Source: Larus michahellis (lineage: Eukaryota; Chordata; Aves; Charadriiformes; Laridae). From it: a stretch of DNA of 64,000 nt. Below are positions 10,223 to 22,506 of this stretch, piece by piece. Under the pieces are notes generated by a model. That model made no database searches. It saw only the letters and a program-made list of their open reading frames with translations, and had not been told where the DNA came from. Where the stretch lies: assembly GCF_964199755.1 (NCBI RefSeq), contig NC_133913.1, positions 7,542,201 through 7,606,200 on the forward strand. The letters are read 5' to 3'. A program made the position numbers and the translations under genes. Within the stretch, counting starts at the first letter, position 1. Each line of letters starts with the position of its first letter.

Positions 10223-11040
10223 AGTGCACACATCAGCACAGTGAGAGGAACATGTACACAACCACGATCATGCACACACACCACTGAGAACCAGGACTCC
10301 TGACACCAGCTCTCAGCCCCTCTAGAGGAATCTAGGCCAGTCCTTCAGACCCTACAGGTAAGGAAGGAATCAGCCCTGCATGCTCTGTATCAGAGCAATA
10401 TGATCTCCCTCAGAAATACACCGTTTCACTGTCCCCGTTTCTGTGCTGACTGCCCTCAGCTCCCACAGGCTTAGCTCCAGTTTCCAGCCTCAACGCATTC
10501 AGCAGCTTGTGTGACATTTCCCAGCTACTCCTACACACACGTGTTGGCCATGGCCCCTGGATTGGTTGGTAGAGGGGAGAGGAAGGTGGAGTGGCAGCTA
10601 TGGGGCATCCCAAGGGCTGTTTCCTGCTTAACCACTCCTGCCATTCTGCAGAACAAATCATCTTCTGCAGACCCACATTCACCCCCTGCCACACCAGAGC
10701 AGCTCTGGCCATAGCAAGAGGAATGCCCTTCTCCAAGAGCTCATGGGGCTGCTGACACCTCAGGGTCTTCTGCCTTCCTGGGAAGGGGCAGAGATAACAG
10801 CAAGGCAAGGCCTGATGGTCACTGGCAGCAGAGCAGTGGATATCTTCCTCAGGATATCTTCCTCAGCTCTAACGAATGGTGCTCAAGAGAGGAGGCCCTG
10901 CGAGCTGTCCCAACCTCCCACTACTCTGCAAATGGTGACAGGTCTCCTTGTGCCCTCACCCCTTTCCATCCCAGAGCAACACCCTTCTCCTTCGGTAGCT
11001 TAGAGAATGTCCACAGAGGGAAGGACACCATGGAGGCCAG
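10223..11040. other. Keratin a 3' flank
   Basis: No gene is seen. Positions 10,480-11,040 match 31,665-32,200 and 55,840-56,380 (3' flanks of keratins b and d), and 10,375-10,503 matches 380-505. A 14-bp direct repeat (GATATCTTCCTCAG) lies at about 10,838-10,865. Confidence 0.5.
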
Positions 11041-11397
11041 GCTTGAATGCAGCAGAACTTTAATGAGCCCAAAGAGGGAAACAAAGTCACTCCAGGTGGG
11101 GGCCGCAAGTTCATGGAGCCCTGGCAGCCACGGAAACTCTGCGGTCCTTAACCACAGAGAAGTTCTTGCACGATGTCTGTCTGCCTGCCCCATAGAGGAA
11201 GAGGAGACAGAAGGTACCCACCAGGCTGGCATTAGTGGGACCATGCTGCAAAGGGGAACCAAAGCAAATAAAGAAAATGGAGAGAAAAGCAAAGCCCTTC
11301 AGCTACACCAAAAACACATCCTAAATCTTGATCCCTTGCCCAGCATCATGTTCTGCGTTGCTCGAGGTGTCTCCCTGGGGCTTTCCCAGCATCTTTA

Positions 11398-11700
11398 TCA
11401 GAGGAGGCACCTTCTGCCACTGTAGCGTCTGGAAATGCCAGAGAGGTCACAGCACCCAGAGGTGATGGGCACTCCATCACAGCTGAGGATGCTGCCAACA
11501 GCAGCAGAGGTGGAGGATCCCACAACGGTGTTCTGTGGGAAGGAGCTGAGGATGGGGCCAGGCAGGGTCACCACCACAGCAGGAGGCTCAATGACGACAC
11601 TGGAGTTCTGGCACTGCCTGACACAGGGCTCATTGCAGCTGTTGGCCAGTGGGGTCGGGCCACAGGGCCGGCAGGGCAGGCACTGGTTGTAGCAGGACAT
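11398..11700 (-). CDS. Keratin a: feather-type beta-keratin (corneous beta-protein)
   Basis: A 100-codon frame starts [20 protein letters not shown]. It has the Cys-rich head, the central beta-sheet core ([20 protein letters not shown]) and the Gly/Ser/Cys tail ([10 protein letters not shown]) of feather keratins. These proteins build the filament-matrix framework of feather and scale cells. The gene layout is typical: TATA box at 12,123-12,129, a short noncoding exon 1 ending at 12,063 before a GTGAGT donor, an intron in the 5' UTR, exon 2 from 11,721 after CTCTCCCAG, and an ATTAAA poly(A) signal at the complement of 11,059-11,064. The tail ends GRRCLL and lacks the final Cys seen in keratin c. 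SRRYSGRR differs from SSRYYGRR in keratins b and d. It is intact and probably expressible. Confidence 0.93.
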   Translation of the reverse strand: MSCYNQCLPCRPCGPTPLANSCNEPCVRQCQNSSVVIEPPAVVVTLPGPILSSFPQNTVVGSSTSAAVGSILSCDGVPITSGCCDLSGISRRYSGRRCLL

Positions 11701-12122
11701 GTCTCGAGTGTGGATATGCACCTGGGAGAGGATCAGGGAGGAAGAGAGCACAAGGGTGGGTGAGGAGCAGCCTGTTAGGAAAAGAGCCACGACCACTTCT
11801 GGGTGGGGAGCTGGCAGCTCAGCCAGGAGACACACAGATTTCATCACCCTATATTGAGCAGCCTGGCCTGGAGTGACTCTCTCCTAGTCTGTAGACCAAA
11901 AGCCCCTCTGCCACATCCCAGCCTCTCTCTACCCTTCTCCACTCTTCCCTCTAGCATGACAAGAACATGCAAACCACAAGACAGGAGAAAGCCAAGATCA
12001 GCTGAGAGGTCCATTGAGGAGATGTCACTTTGGAAGAGAAGGAGAAGGAGCTGCAGACTCACCTGGTTCCCAAGGAGAAGGAGGCCAGAGAAGTGGATGA
12101 GAGAGCAAGGACTTGGGCTGGC

Positions 12123-12129
12123 TTTTATA
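12123..12129 (-). promoter_or_regulatory. TATA box of keratin a
   Basis: TATAAAA on the - strand lies about 60 bp upstream of the exon 1 donor. It sits in GTATAAAAGCCAGCCC, shared with keratins b and d. Transcription probably starts near 12,098. Confidence 0.8.
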
Positions 12130-13059
12130 CCTGCCCTTCATTGCCACAGCACCAGAGGCACCCTTTGCAGAGGTAACAATTTTTGCACAAGCTCATCTTG
12201 AATGCAAACCATCACAGCTAATGATATGGGCTGTGCTTTGGTTTCCAACACTGCTGCCTTTTCATTTCCAGGTTTGTTCCATGCCCATTCCCCAGTGAAG
12301 GCTTCCTGTGATCACTGGGATGAAAGGCCCCAGGATTTCCAGGGCAGGAATGCAGCAGCGCGGGTGGAAGGGTAAACTCAATTGCTGTATGGTTCCAGGG
12401 CAGGAAAGACATGTCAGCTTGGGTCACCTGTTGGGGCTGTTTGAAATGTTGTTCTCAGGACAAATCTTCAGCCATCCTCAGCTGGCAGCCCATGGGCTCC
12501 TGTGCAGGAGGACCTGCCATGTCCTTCTCTTTCCCTCGCTCCTCAGCTCACACTCGTCGTCACTTGATGTTGCTTCCCCAGATGTTGCACTGCCAGATTT
12601 TGGTCCCAGCCTGCTTAACACTGCCCGGTCCTCAGCAGAGTCCATGGTTCATGGTGTTCCTGTGTGTGTTCTTATCTTTTGTGTACTTTTAAGTAGCCAG
12701 GTTTTAGTGGCTATACACGGGAGCACAAATTTGTGCCCAAGCCTCTGTGTGTGTGTCCCTGTGTATCATCAAGAGGGCATGTGCTGGTTATGGCAGGGAT
12801 ACTGTCCACTGCTCTCTCCATGAGCACCACAGAGCAGCAGGTTCCCAGGGTCAGAAGGATCCGGAGTGCAGTGGAGTGGTGATGGCATCAGCCTGCTGGA
12901 GATGTGTCCAGGGAAGAGGCACTGAAATGTAGACTCTGCCTTCTGAGACCTCCTTCTTCTGTCTCTGCACAGTTGATGCTCTGCCATTGCTGATTGCAGG
13001 CCACAACAAAGATGGTTCCACTCCAACCTTAATCCTTAGTTGAATTCATTGTGACAATA
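12130..13059. other. Keratin a 5' flank
   Basis: No gene is seen. It matches 33,290-34,070 and 57,467-58,270. In those two copies this flank runs straight into the promoter region of a V1 segment; here it runs into spacer S. It probably contains keratin control DNA, but I could not pick out single sites beyond the TATA box. Confidence 0.5.
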
Positions 13060-13830
13060 TTGGGAATGCCTCAGCATGGCTGGCGGTCCCCGCTCCCTGC
13101 CTCTCCAGGCCAGGACACAGCTGCTCTCCCCAGTGCTAGAGAGTTCAAAGGTTGTGAATAGCTTTCTCGGCAAGGTGAACACTGAGATATCCTGCCCACC
13201 ATGTGCTGGCCATCCCTGAGTGGATCTGCTTCCAAAGCACTGTGTACTGTGTCTGGGATGGGACACAGCCCACCCTCATGCCCAAGCCAATGCCAAAAGT
13301 ACTTGTGCTCTTCACAGGCCTGGTGCTGTGCCAGGCAGGGGCTGAGACCTTTTCCCAAACTTGTCCTGAATGAAAGGAACACAGAGTCTGATATCACTAC
13401 GCTGTGAGCAGAAGAACAGTCCCTGCGGATTTCACAGGAGGAGCCAAAGAACTGATGACAGCTTTGATGTTCATGCCCAGAATGTGCATGTCCTATATTG
13501 GAGTCTCAGTCTGAGCACCCAGCAACTGTCCCTGGGAGGGAAGGACATTGGATCCAAGGCGACACTCCCCCAAAGCCCACTGCTGTCCTGCAGGGCTGTC
13601 CAGAGATACCCTCATTCAAACAAGGGCTATGCACAGTACAGAAAGTTCCTGAGCCCATATCCCCGCCTGAAGGTTTGTCTGCCTGGACTCACATCCAGCT
13701 TGGAGATAAGGCAGCTGAGGGCTCCTCCACTTCCCTGTAGTGACCCCGTAGAGATGAGTGCCAGGGAGCTCTTCCGGGAGAGCTCATCCAGGGCTGGTTT
13801 CCCTCTCCATGGAGGTGCTTCCGAGCTGAG
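13060..13830. repeat. Intergenic spacer S, copy 2
   Basis: Paralogue of 506-1230 over about 680 bp, with many substitutions and small indels, so the duplication is not recent. No gene is recognised. Confidence 0.55.
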
Positions 13831-13834
13831 AAGC

Positions 13835-14062
13835 TGATGGCCAAGCTCATTGCTTTCTCAGGAGGTAACAGGCACTGTGGAGAAGGGAAGGCATGAGTGT
13901 CCGTAGAGTTTAGCAAGACCTTTGACACCCTCTCTCCTACTTTCTTCAGAGCCAAATTGGGGATAAATGGGTTGGAGCATGATAAGGTGAGAGGAAAACT
14001 GGCTGGAGTGTAAGGCAGAAAGAGTTATGAGCAGTGGTGCAAAGCCCAGCTGGCAGACACAT
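13835..14062 (+). mobile_element. Old CR1, left part (split by a younger CR1)
   Basis: Degenerate CR1 reverse transcriptase sequence: SKTFDTLSP can be read where CR1 has SKAFDTV. It breaks off near AGCCCAGCTGGCAG, and the matching continuation GTGGGGTCTCTCAGGG begins at 18,656, after the inserted CR1. Confidence 0.65.
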
Positions 14063-14517
14063 ACTCGTTTCTGGAGACCAGCTTTATTGCTACAGAGACC
14101 AGTTTCAGGGCAGGTAAGACTGCACTGGGGAAGGGATCTGCAGCAAAAGGGGCCCACAAAAAGCTCTTTTTGGTGGTTTTCAAAGCCAGGAAAAGCCATC
14201 GGCTTGTGCTGGGGGCAGTCAGTTGGTGGGCAGGCTGCTGAGTGAGCCTGGGTCGAGACAGCACCACCCCCGGTTGATCAAGCCACCAGCTTATAAGAAG
14301 CCTCAGGGAGGGCAGGGACTAGTCCCTGCCGACAGAGTACAGAGCAAGCAACCAGTGCTTGTGTGTGCCCTGGATAGCTGCAGCTTGTAGGTCACGGTGC
14401 CGAGCCTCTGCCAGTGCAGGAGGTAAATTCAATCCCTCTAGGTGGTCAGAGGACGAGGGCGCTCACCCCAACTGACCCTCGTGTCACAAGGTGTCACTTG
14501 CTTGTAGAGATCCAGCC

Positions 14518-15595
14518 ATGGTTGCTACCCAGTCGAAGGCTATTGTTAGAAAAGCTACGGGCACCCAGACAGAGGTCCCATGCAAACACGTGGGTGTCCA
14601 GGCCTCCTCCTGCAGAGAGTGCCAGAGCCTGGCACTTGCAATGGAGGGCAGCAGAGACAACACCTGTGTCAGATGTGAACAGGTAAATGATCTGTTCAGT
14701 GAGGTGGCTGAGCTGAAGGAGGAAGTGGAGAGGCTGAGGAATATCAGGGAATGTGAGAGGGAGATTGACTGGTGGACCCACTCCCTGAGAGAAAGGGAAC
14801 AGGTTGAGGCCCCACACAAATCAGAGGACCCCTTCCCCTCTCATCACCAGGCAGTAGGAGGGGATCTCAGAGAAGGGGGGGAATGGAAACAGGTCCCTGC
14901 TTGGGGAAGCAGGTGAATCCCCTCCCAGCCCCTCCCAGCTTCCCAGTTACCCTTGCAGAACAGGTATGGAGTCCTGCAGGAGGAACTGGCTGTTGGAGAG
15001 GAGGACGATACACCCAGGCCAGAAATGTCAGAAAGACCAAGTTGCCATGGACCCAGCATCACAACTGTCTCCAAAAAGAAAAGCAGATGGGTCATTGTTG
15101 TGGGTGACTCTCTCCTGAGGGGGGCAGAGGGGCCGATATGCCCTCCTGACCCACTTCACAGGGAAGTCTGCTGCCTCCCTGGGGCACGGATCAGGGATGT
15201 GTTGGACAAACTTCCGGCCCTAGTAAACTCCTCTGACTACTACCCCCTCTTAGTATTTCAGGTGGGTACTGATGAAGTGGGTAGAAGGAGCCCAAAATCG
15301 ATTAGAAGAGATTTTAGAGCCTTGGGACGACTGCTTAAGGGATCAGGAACACAAGTTGTATTCTCCTCTATCCCTTCAGTGGCAATCATGAATGAGGAAA
15401 TTAACAGGAAGAGGCAACAGGTCAGCTCGTGGCTCTGGGACTGGTGTTATTGGCAGGGCTCTGGGCTTTTTGATCATAGGCTACTAATACAAGACACCTG
15501 GCCTGCTGGTGGCAGGTGGGATGCACCTGTCCCAGAAGGGGAAAAGAATTCTGGGGCAGGAGTTAGCAGGGCTCATTGACAGGGCTTTAAACTAG
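14518..15595 (+). pseudogene. CR1 ORF1 (RNA-binding/esterase protein), broken
   Basis: The frame starts MVATQSKAIVRKATGTQTE, the usual start of CR1 ORF1. It carries a CxxC...CxxC cysteine cluster (SSCRECQ, NTCVRCEQ) and a short coiled-coil stretch (VAELKEEVERLRNI). The esterase-like part has VVGDSLLRG with the GDS nucleophile motif. A nonsense TGA lies at 14,914-14,916. A frameshift near 15,515 moves the tail (GMHLSQKGKRILGQ onward) into another frame. Confidence 0.85.
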
Positions 15596-15597
15596 AT

Positions 15598-18571
15598 ATG
15601 AGGGGGGAAGGGGAGATAACTGGGCCTGTCAGGAGTAAACCTGAGGGAAGCATACCAGGGCTTGAAGGATGGTGGACTAGTGAGGACTGTCATGCTGCCA
15701 TTTCATCTGAGAGAAGGGAGAGATGTTTAGAAATCATGGAAGCACCTGAGAAGGGTCTGGTAGGAAATGGGGCCCACACTCACAAAAAGGTGTTGGAATC
15801 ATTAGCTCATCTGAAGTGCATCTATACCAATGCATGCAGTATGAGCAACAAACAGGGGGAGCTTGAAGCCATGATGCACCAGGAAAACTGTGACATAGTG
15901 GCTATCACAGAAACGTGGTGGGATGCCTCACACGACTGGAGTGCCACAATCGATGGCTACAAGCTGTTCAGGAGGGACAGGGAGGAAAGGAGAGGCAGTG
16001 GAGTGGCCCTGTATGTTAGAGAATGCTATGAGAGCTCGGAAATCAAGTATAGTGATGACGGGGTGGAGAGTGTTTGGATTAGGTTAAGGGCCAAAAAAGC
16101 TGATATTGCTGTGGGAGTCTGCTATAGACCTCCCAACCAAAGCAGAGAGGTGGATGAAGCTTTCTGTAAGCAGCTGGGAGAAATCTTGCAGTCACTTGCC
16201 GTTGTTCTCATGGGGGACTTCAGCCTCCTGGGTATCTGCTGGGAATACAACACAGCAGAGAGGGAACAATCCAGGAGGTTCCTGGAATGTGTGGAGGATA
16301 ACTTCCTCACACAGCTGGTAAGTGAGCTGACCAGGGAAGGTGCCCTCCTGGACCTGCTTCTTGTGAACAGGGAAGAACTTGTGGGGGAAGTAAGGGTTGG
16401 TGGCCGTCTAGGGCACAGTGATCGTGAGATGACTGAGTTTTTGATTCTTGGAGAAACAAGGAGAGGGGTTAGTAAAACTGCCACCTTAGACTTCCAGAGG
16501 GCAAACTTTGACCTGTTCAGAAGACTGCTTGACAAAATGCCTTGGGAGGCTGCCCTGAAGGATATAGGAGCCCAGGAAGGCTGGACCTACTTCAAGAGAG
16601 AAGCCTTAAAGGCACAGGAGCAGGCTGTCCCTGTGTGCCGAAAAACAAGTAGGCAGGCAAGGAGACCAGCCTGGCTAAATAGGGACCTTTGGCTGGACCT
16701 CAAGAACAAAAGGAGAGTCTATGACCTTTGGAAGAGGGGGCAGGTCTCTCATGAAGACTATAAAGATGTAGTGAAGCTATGCAGGGAGAAAATTAGGAGA
16801 GCCAAAGCGCAGCTAGAGCTCAACCTACCTACAGCTGTTAAGGATAACAAAAAATGTTTCTATAAATTCATTAACAACAAAAGGAGGATTAGGGAAAATC
16901 TCCCTCCCTTATTGGATGCAGAAGGAAACATAGTCACAAAGGGTGAGGAAAAGGCTGAGGTGCTCAATGCCTCCTTTGCCTCTGTCTTTAGCAGTGGAAC
17001 GAGCTGTTCCCTGGGCACCCAGCCTCAAGAGCTGGGAGACAGGGAGGGGAAGCTGCACGAGGTCATGACAATTAAAGAGGAAGTGATCAGCGACCTGCTA
17101 CACCACTTGAATGAACACAAGCCTTGGGACCGGATGGGTTACATCCAAGAGTGCTGAAAAAGTTGTCAGACGTGCTTGCCAAGTCGCTTTCCACTATTTG
17201 CCTGAAGTCATGGCTAACTGGGGAGGTCCCAATGGACTGGAGGGGAGCAAATGTAGCGCCCATCTACAAGAAAGGCAGAAAGGAGGATCGGGAAACTATA
17301 GACCTGTCAGTCTGACCTCGGTACCAGGGAAGGTCATGGAGCAGATCATCTTGAGTGCCTTTACAAGTCATATAATGGACAACCAGGGGATCAGGCACAG
17401 TCAGCATGGGTTTAGGAAAGGTAGGTCCTGCCTGACGAACCTGATCTCCTTCTACAATAAGATGACCCAATTATTGGATGAGGGAAAGGCTGTGGATATT
17501 GTCTACCTAGACTTTCAAAAAGCATTTGATACTGTTCCGCATAGAATTCTCATGGAAAAACTGGCTGCTCATGGCCTGGAAGAGCATACGATCTGCTGGA
17601 TCAAGCACTGGCTGGATGGGTGGTCCCGAAGAGTGGTGGTCAATGGAGTTAAATCCAGATGGCGGCCAGTCACAAGTGGTGTTCCTCAGGGCACAGTGTT
17701 GGGACCATTTCTGTTTAACATCTTTATTGATGGTCTTGATAAGGACATACAGTGTATCATCAGCAAGTTTGCAGCTGACACCAGGTTAAGCAGGAGTGTT
17801 GATCTGCATGAGGATAGGGAGGCTCTACAGAGAGACTTGGATAGATTGGATCGATGGGCCAATACTAACAGTATGAGCTTCAACCAGGCCAACTGCCAGG
17901 TCCTGTACTTGGGCCAGAACAACCCCATGCATCACTACAGGCTTGGGGCAGTGTGGCTGGAAAGCTGCCTGGCAGAAAAGGACCTGGGGGTTCTAATTGA
18001 CAAGCAGCTGAACATGAGCCAGCAGTGTGCCCAGGTGGCCAAGAAAGCCAATGCCATCCTGGCTTGTATTAGAAATAGTGTGACCAGCAGAAGTAGGGAG
18101 GCGATTGCCCCCCTGTACTCAATGCTAGTGAGGCCGCACCTTGAGTACTGTGTCCAGTTTTGGGCACCTCAATATGAGAGAGATATCGAGCTGTTGGAGC
18201 GAGTGCAGAGGAGGGCAACGAAGCTGGTGAAGGGCCTGGAGAATAAATCTGATGAGGAGCGACTGAAGGAGCTGGGACTGTTTAGTTTGAGGAAGAGGAG
18301 GCTGAGGGGAGACCTCATCGCTCTCTACAACTACTTGAAATGACATTGTCGAGAGGTTGCTGCTGGTCTCTTCTCACAGGTAATTAGCGATAGAACAAGA
18401 GGGAATGGCTTCAAGCTGCAACAGGGTAGGTTTAAACTGGACATTAGGAAAAAATTCTTCAGAGAAAGAGTGGTCAGACACTGGAATAGGCTGCCCAGGG
18501 AGGTGGTGGAATCACCATCCCTGAATGTGTTTAAGAGTCCTTTAGATGTGGTGTTAGGGCATATGATGTAG
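15598..18571 (+). pseudogene. CR1 ORF2 (endonuclease + reverse transcriptase), broken
   Basis: The N-terminal part is an APE-type endonuclease: YTNACSMSNK, ITETWWD, VCYRPPNQ, and MGDFS where the family has MGDFN. The reverse transcriptase follows with [25 protein letters not shown] and [11 protein letters not shown]. Its catalytic box reads FAADT in place of FADDT, so the first catalytic Asp is lost. Frameshifts lie near 17,125 and 17,290, and a TGA at 18,341-18,343 stands where CR1 has Gly. The frame then continues through [15 protein letters not shown] to TAG at 18,571. Confidence 0.88.
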
Positions 18572-18655
18572 GGGAGAACTTTGTAGAGTGGAGTTGATGG
18601 TTGGACTCGATGATCCCAAGGGTCTTTTCCAACCTAAATGATTCTATGATTCTAG

Positions 18656-19095
18656 TGGGGTCTCTCAGGGATCAGCAGTAGGACCAACACTGTTTCTTGA
18701 TTTCATGAGCAACATGAGAGGTGGGAAGGAGGGCACGCCCACCGAGGCTTTGGTAAACGCTGACAAGGGGGGAACAGGCGCTACACTGAGCTGTGTATAG
18801 GTAAAGTGTTCTGAACAGGTCCAGGAACCACTTGTTCAGAGGAGAAGGAGTAGATGGGCTTTGCCTCTGGAAGTGCCCAATGACAGGAGTAGAGGCAATG
18901 GACATCAGCTGGAACATGGGGAATTCTCCTGAAGCAGTAGGCTTAAAAGAAATAGTGAGTCAAGGAAGGGGTTTCCCAGGGAGGCTGTGCAATCTCCATC
19001 CTGGGAGGTGTTCAAGGCTGGGCTGAATGTGACCTTGAGCAACCTGATTTGTTCTGAGCAGAGGCTGATGCAAATGACCTCTGGAGGTCCCCTCT
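18656..19095 (+). mobile_element. Old CR1, right part
   Basis: This resumes at the GVSQGSAVGPTLF motif of reverse transcriptase, then the C-terminal FPREAVQSPSWEVF and the 3' region. It is heavily mutated. Together with 13,835-14,062 it forms one element that held the target site of the younger CR1. Confidence 0.7.
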
Positions 19096-19591
19096 CACCT
19101 ACATTCTGACACTGGGATTCCCCACCACCCCTGCCCTCCCTGACCCTTCCCCACCCATGGGTATATTTGTTCTCACACTCCCTCTGCCCCAACACAACTC
19201 CTAGGCATTGTGCTGGGGCTGCAGAGCAGCAGCTGAAGGGAGGCCCTCAGCCTCCTCACCCCCAGCCACGGGAAATGAGTGGCTGCTGGTTCCATCCCCT
19301 GGGCTCGGAGAGAGCTCTGGGAAGCTCGTCCATGTGCTGGGACAAGGCCCCTCTGAAGTGCCAGGCTGCCGCTGGCGCTGTGCAGGCTTCTTCTTGCTGG
19401 AGAGTCCGTTTCCCAGCTGGGAAAAGTGGTACCCGTGCCGGGGAGAGCCCCCGAGCTGTGCCGGCGCAGGACTGAGCCCCGGGGCGGAGCTGGCGGCTGC
19501 GCAGTTGAGGAGAGGAGGAAACAGGGAGGAGGCGGTGCGTCCTTAGCAGAGAGCCGGGGCTGGCGGGGGGCAGCGAGGCGCGGGCGGCGGG

Positions 19592-20468
19592 ATGCGGCGG
19601 TGCCGGGGCGCAGGGCTGGCGGGGCTGGCCGCGCTGCTGCTGGGTGCGTGGGGAAGGCAGCTGTGGATGGGGCTGGGGCTGTGCCCGGCGTGTTCCCCGG
19701 GGAGCCCAGCGCCAACTCTTCCCCCTCCTGCCTCTCTGCCATCTTTTGTTCCTCTCCTCTTCCTACTTTTCTAATGTCTTCATCAGTTCTGTCGGCAGAC
19801 CTGCTTGCATTTATGTCTACCTTTGCATGCACCCCTGTTCATTCTGCAGTTCTTATTGTCCGCAATATAGCCCTCTATCCTTTGCTGTAACACCCACTTC
19901 CCCTCTTGGTCTTCTCTCTCCATCCATCCATCCATCCACTGATCTGACTTTTATTTAATCTCCGCATGCATAAATTTCAGCTTACCTCCCTTCCTCCTCT
20001 AATCCCTCTGGACACCCACACCAGGATCACTCTTGATCTGTGTTGGTAGGCCCATGTCCCCATCTGTTCCTGTCCTGTGTCACTGCTACAGTTCCTGACA
20101 AATAATCTGCTTCAAGCACCATCAGAGCTGGACCATATTTAAGAGTTGTTGTCCTTTCGTTCTCCTTTCCCAGCAGCAGCTGCAGGAGGAGCCCAGGTAC
20201 AGCAGCAGCAGATGGCAGAGACCCCCGAGGGCATCGGCATCAACATCACTTGCTCGCACCCCAATATAAATTTTTATGACTACATCCACTGGTACCGTCA
20301 GCTCCCGGGACGAGGCCCCGCACTGCTCCTGAGCACTCTCAAAGACTCCAAAGAGCTGCGGGACCCGCCGGGGCGGCTGTGGGTGTCGGCAGACCGCCGC
20401 TCCAGCGCCCTGTGGCTCGCCCGGCCCCGGCGCGGGGACGCGGCCGTGTATTACTGCGCCCTGGGAGA
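19592..20468 (+). CDS. V1b: TCR alpha/delta V segment, intact
   Basis: Leader exon 19,592-19,643 encodes MRRCRGAGLAGLAALLL and ends in phase 1 at GTGCGT. The V exon 20,174-20,468 starts after TTTCCCAG. The mature domain would start near AQVQQQQ. It has the first Cys in INITCSHP, IHWYRQLPGRGPALL, a framework 3 of VSADRRSSALWLARPRRGD, and AVYYCALGD at the RSS. No stop or frameshift is seen. After RAG joining it would give the V domain of a TCR alpha or delta chain. It differs from V1a, V1c and V1d mainly in framework 1 and CDR1 (PNINFYDY in place of PNIKPYDF), while its intron closely matches that of V1a. Confidence 0.92.
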
Positions 20469-20507
20469 CACGGGGAGAGGAGCCGGGGCTGCGGCCGGGC
20501 AGGAACC
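20469..20507 (+). promoter_or_regulatory. 23-RSS of V1b
   Basis: CACGGGG (20,469-20,475), 23-nt spacer, GCAGGAACC (20,499-20,507). Heptamer and nonamer are identical to the other V1 copies. Confidence 0.87.
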
Positions 20508-20563
20508 GGCGCGGGCGGGGCCGGGCGTGTGTGTCGGGGCCGGGGGGACAGCCCCGGACGGGC

Positions 20564-20581
20564 CCGCCAGGGGGCGCTGCC
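20564..20581 (+). promoter_or_regulatory. CTCF-like motif 3' of V1b
   Basis: Same 18-mer, CCGCCAGGGGGCGCTGCC, 57 nt 3' of the RSS nonamer, inside the CpG-rich island. Confidence 0.7.
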
Positions 20582-20969
20582 GCTCCGCCCGCCGGGGCCG
20601 CCTCGCCCGAACTGGCCCCGCGCCCCGGGCCGCTTCCCCCGCCCGACCGGTCCCGGTCCCGGTCCCGGCCCCGGCCCCCGCAGCGGCAACCCCGCACTCC
20701 TAGCGGGAAGCACACAGAAATCCCCCGCCACACTGCCGCCGCCGGGGCAGGAATGGCGCCCGGAGCGCTGGCCGTGTCCGGCGGGGCCCGGCAAGGAGCG
20801 ATGGCAGCCGCCGGCCCCGCTGGCGCCCGGCCGGGAGCAGCGCCTTTCTGCTCCGCACAGGGCGGCGGGCGGCAGAGATCCTCCTGCCCACGGGCAGCCG
20901 CCCAGCCCTCGCTCCTGCCGCACGGACCGCCCACTGCTGCTGCTCCACGGGCAGGGGCCGGGGATCTCT

Positions 20970-22506
20970 TCCACCCCACTCATGTCGCCAGGCTCTCTTG
21001 GAACAGAAAGACACAACTGGTACAGTGCCAACACAAGCCCTTGCTTTGAAACCACAGCCACAAGTGGTAACTTTGTCAATCTGCTCAGCTACACACTTTA
21101 CAACTTGAATCCTCCAGCTCCACACTCTGCTTCTGGGGTGCTCCTGCTGGTGTTGCACAGGCATCCTGTGGAGCCAGCAGTTCTACCTCGGCACCGACTT
21201 GAGAAGGAGATACTGATTGTCACAGACACCTTCAAGTGTCTCCTGCAGTGCCTGGTGATCAGAACATAGAGCTTAGGGCACAGGATTCCCCTTAACCTCA
21301 GACTGAGAGACTTTAGTGTTGAAGGAAAGTCCAGGAGACAGGAGAGACACCAGGGCTGGGCACTGGCTGAAAGACACATCTGAGACTCAAGGTCAGACTC
21401 AGGATGGAGCCCCAAAAGAGATGTGCTAAGTTGCCCTATGGGGCTGAAGGTCTGTGGGGAGACCTGGAAAGGAGCCTCTGGAAATGGGGTCCTGGGCCCA
21501 GCCAGTCCCCAGTGAGGCCTGTGTGGCTGTAGGAGCTGAGAGAGCTGGGACAGTCCATGTTCAGAGGCTTCAGGGGCAGAGAGGAAAGGCTCAGGTGTCT
21601 TCCCTGCCTCAGCTGGGGCCTGTAGTGGCGGCCATAGTTGTATTCCAAGGGAACTCCTGGCAGGTTTGCAGTCATTGGAGAACAGAGGGCAGCCTACCAT
21701 CCTTCTGCCATGGCCTCGACTGAACAACAGGACAGTACAGGCCTTGTGGAAGTGTGGTTGTGAATGGGGGCTGAGGAGCCCTGCTCCAGGCAGCAGACAC
21801 CAGAAGACATGAAAATCAAGTAGGCCTTTTGCTTGCCTGGGTATTGACGTTCTGGGGCTCAGGGTGGGAGAAGCATCTGGAGGCTGTGGGTAATGTGGGT
21901 ACGTGAAGGGACACAGAAGGACTGCCTGCACAACAGAGAGCTGGGTTGCCATGTCCTCCCCCTGCCAGAGTGAGGCAGTGTGTCTGTCCCTGTGCAGCTG
22001 GTTTCTGGAGCAGATGCTCTTCAGAGAGATGTTTCTCTTCAGGTTCCTCCTCTATGGGCAGAGGAGAAGGGAAAGAGTGTGTGACACCTGGGTCCAGGCA
22101 CTTCAGAGTGTGCCTGGTCCTCTCTCCATCCAGACAGTCCCAGGGACAGGGTGGACATGGGTGGGGGCAGGGGTGCCTTCTCCCTCTCCTGCAGAGCTGG
22201 GTGCAGGCCTGTGCAGCTGGCTAGGTGGTGGGTGTCAGGAGAAGTTCTCAAGGGATCCCTGTCCCTTAGATGGACACTACTCAAACCATGATTCTTTTAT
22301 GTCTCTAGAGGGCTGCCTTGTGGTAGAGGTCGGGGGACAGGCCCAAAGAGGCCTGGCTGGAGCAGCAGGGAGAGAGTTTTGCTCCACCCTCTGGGCTGTG
22401 GTTTGGAGGCCTCTTTGATCGGGCAGAGGTAGAAGAAGAGGTGAAGGTGCAAGCCTCGGGTCCCTCATGCTCGCAGGTCCCTGGGCACCCCCTGAAGAGA
22501 GAGCGT
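20970..22506. other. V1b-V2b intergenic DNA, no gene recognised
   Basis: About 20,985-21,690 has no counterpart in unit 1. Part of it (about 21,370-21,680) resembles 36,290-36,680 and 60,490-60,880, downstream of V1c and V1d, so unit 1 probably lost it. From 21,690 on it is nearly identical to 3030-3850. Confidence 0.5.

Larger units (their letters stand above)
14063..18655 (+). mobile_element. Nearly full-length CR1 LINE inserted in an older CR1
   Basis: About 4.6 kb, close to the full length of bird CR1 elements. Its limits follow from the broken host CR1 on either side. In order: 5' UTR of about 450 bp, ORF1 (14,518-15,595), ORF2 (15,598-18,571) and a short 3' end with the CR1-type terminus ATTCTATGATTCT. 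CR1 elements copy themselves by target-primed reverse transcription and are mostly 5'-truncated, so a copy with both ends is uncommon. It cannot move now: ORF1 and ORF2 both have breaks, and a catalytic residue of the reverse transcriptase is changed. It is clearly younger than the CR1 it split. Confidence 0.88.

Noticed and set aside
10410-11292. Open frames near the keratin 3' flanks with likeness between units
   Set aside because: They lie in or beyond the keratin 3' UTR. Likeness is due to duplication.
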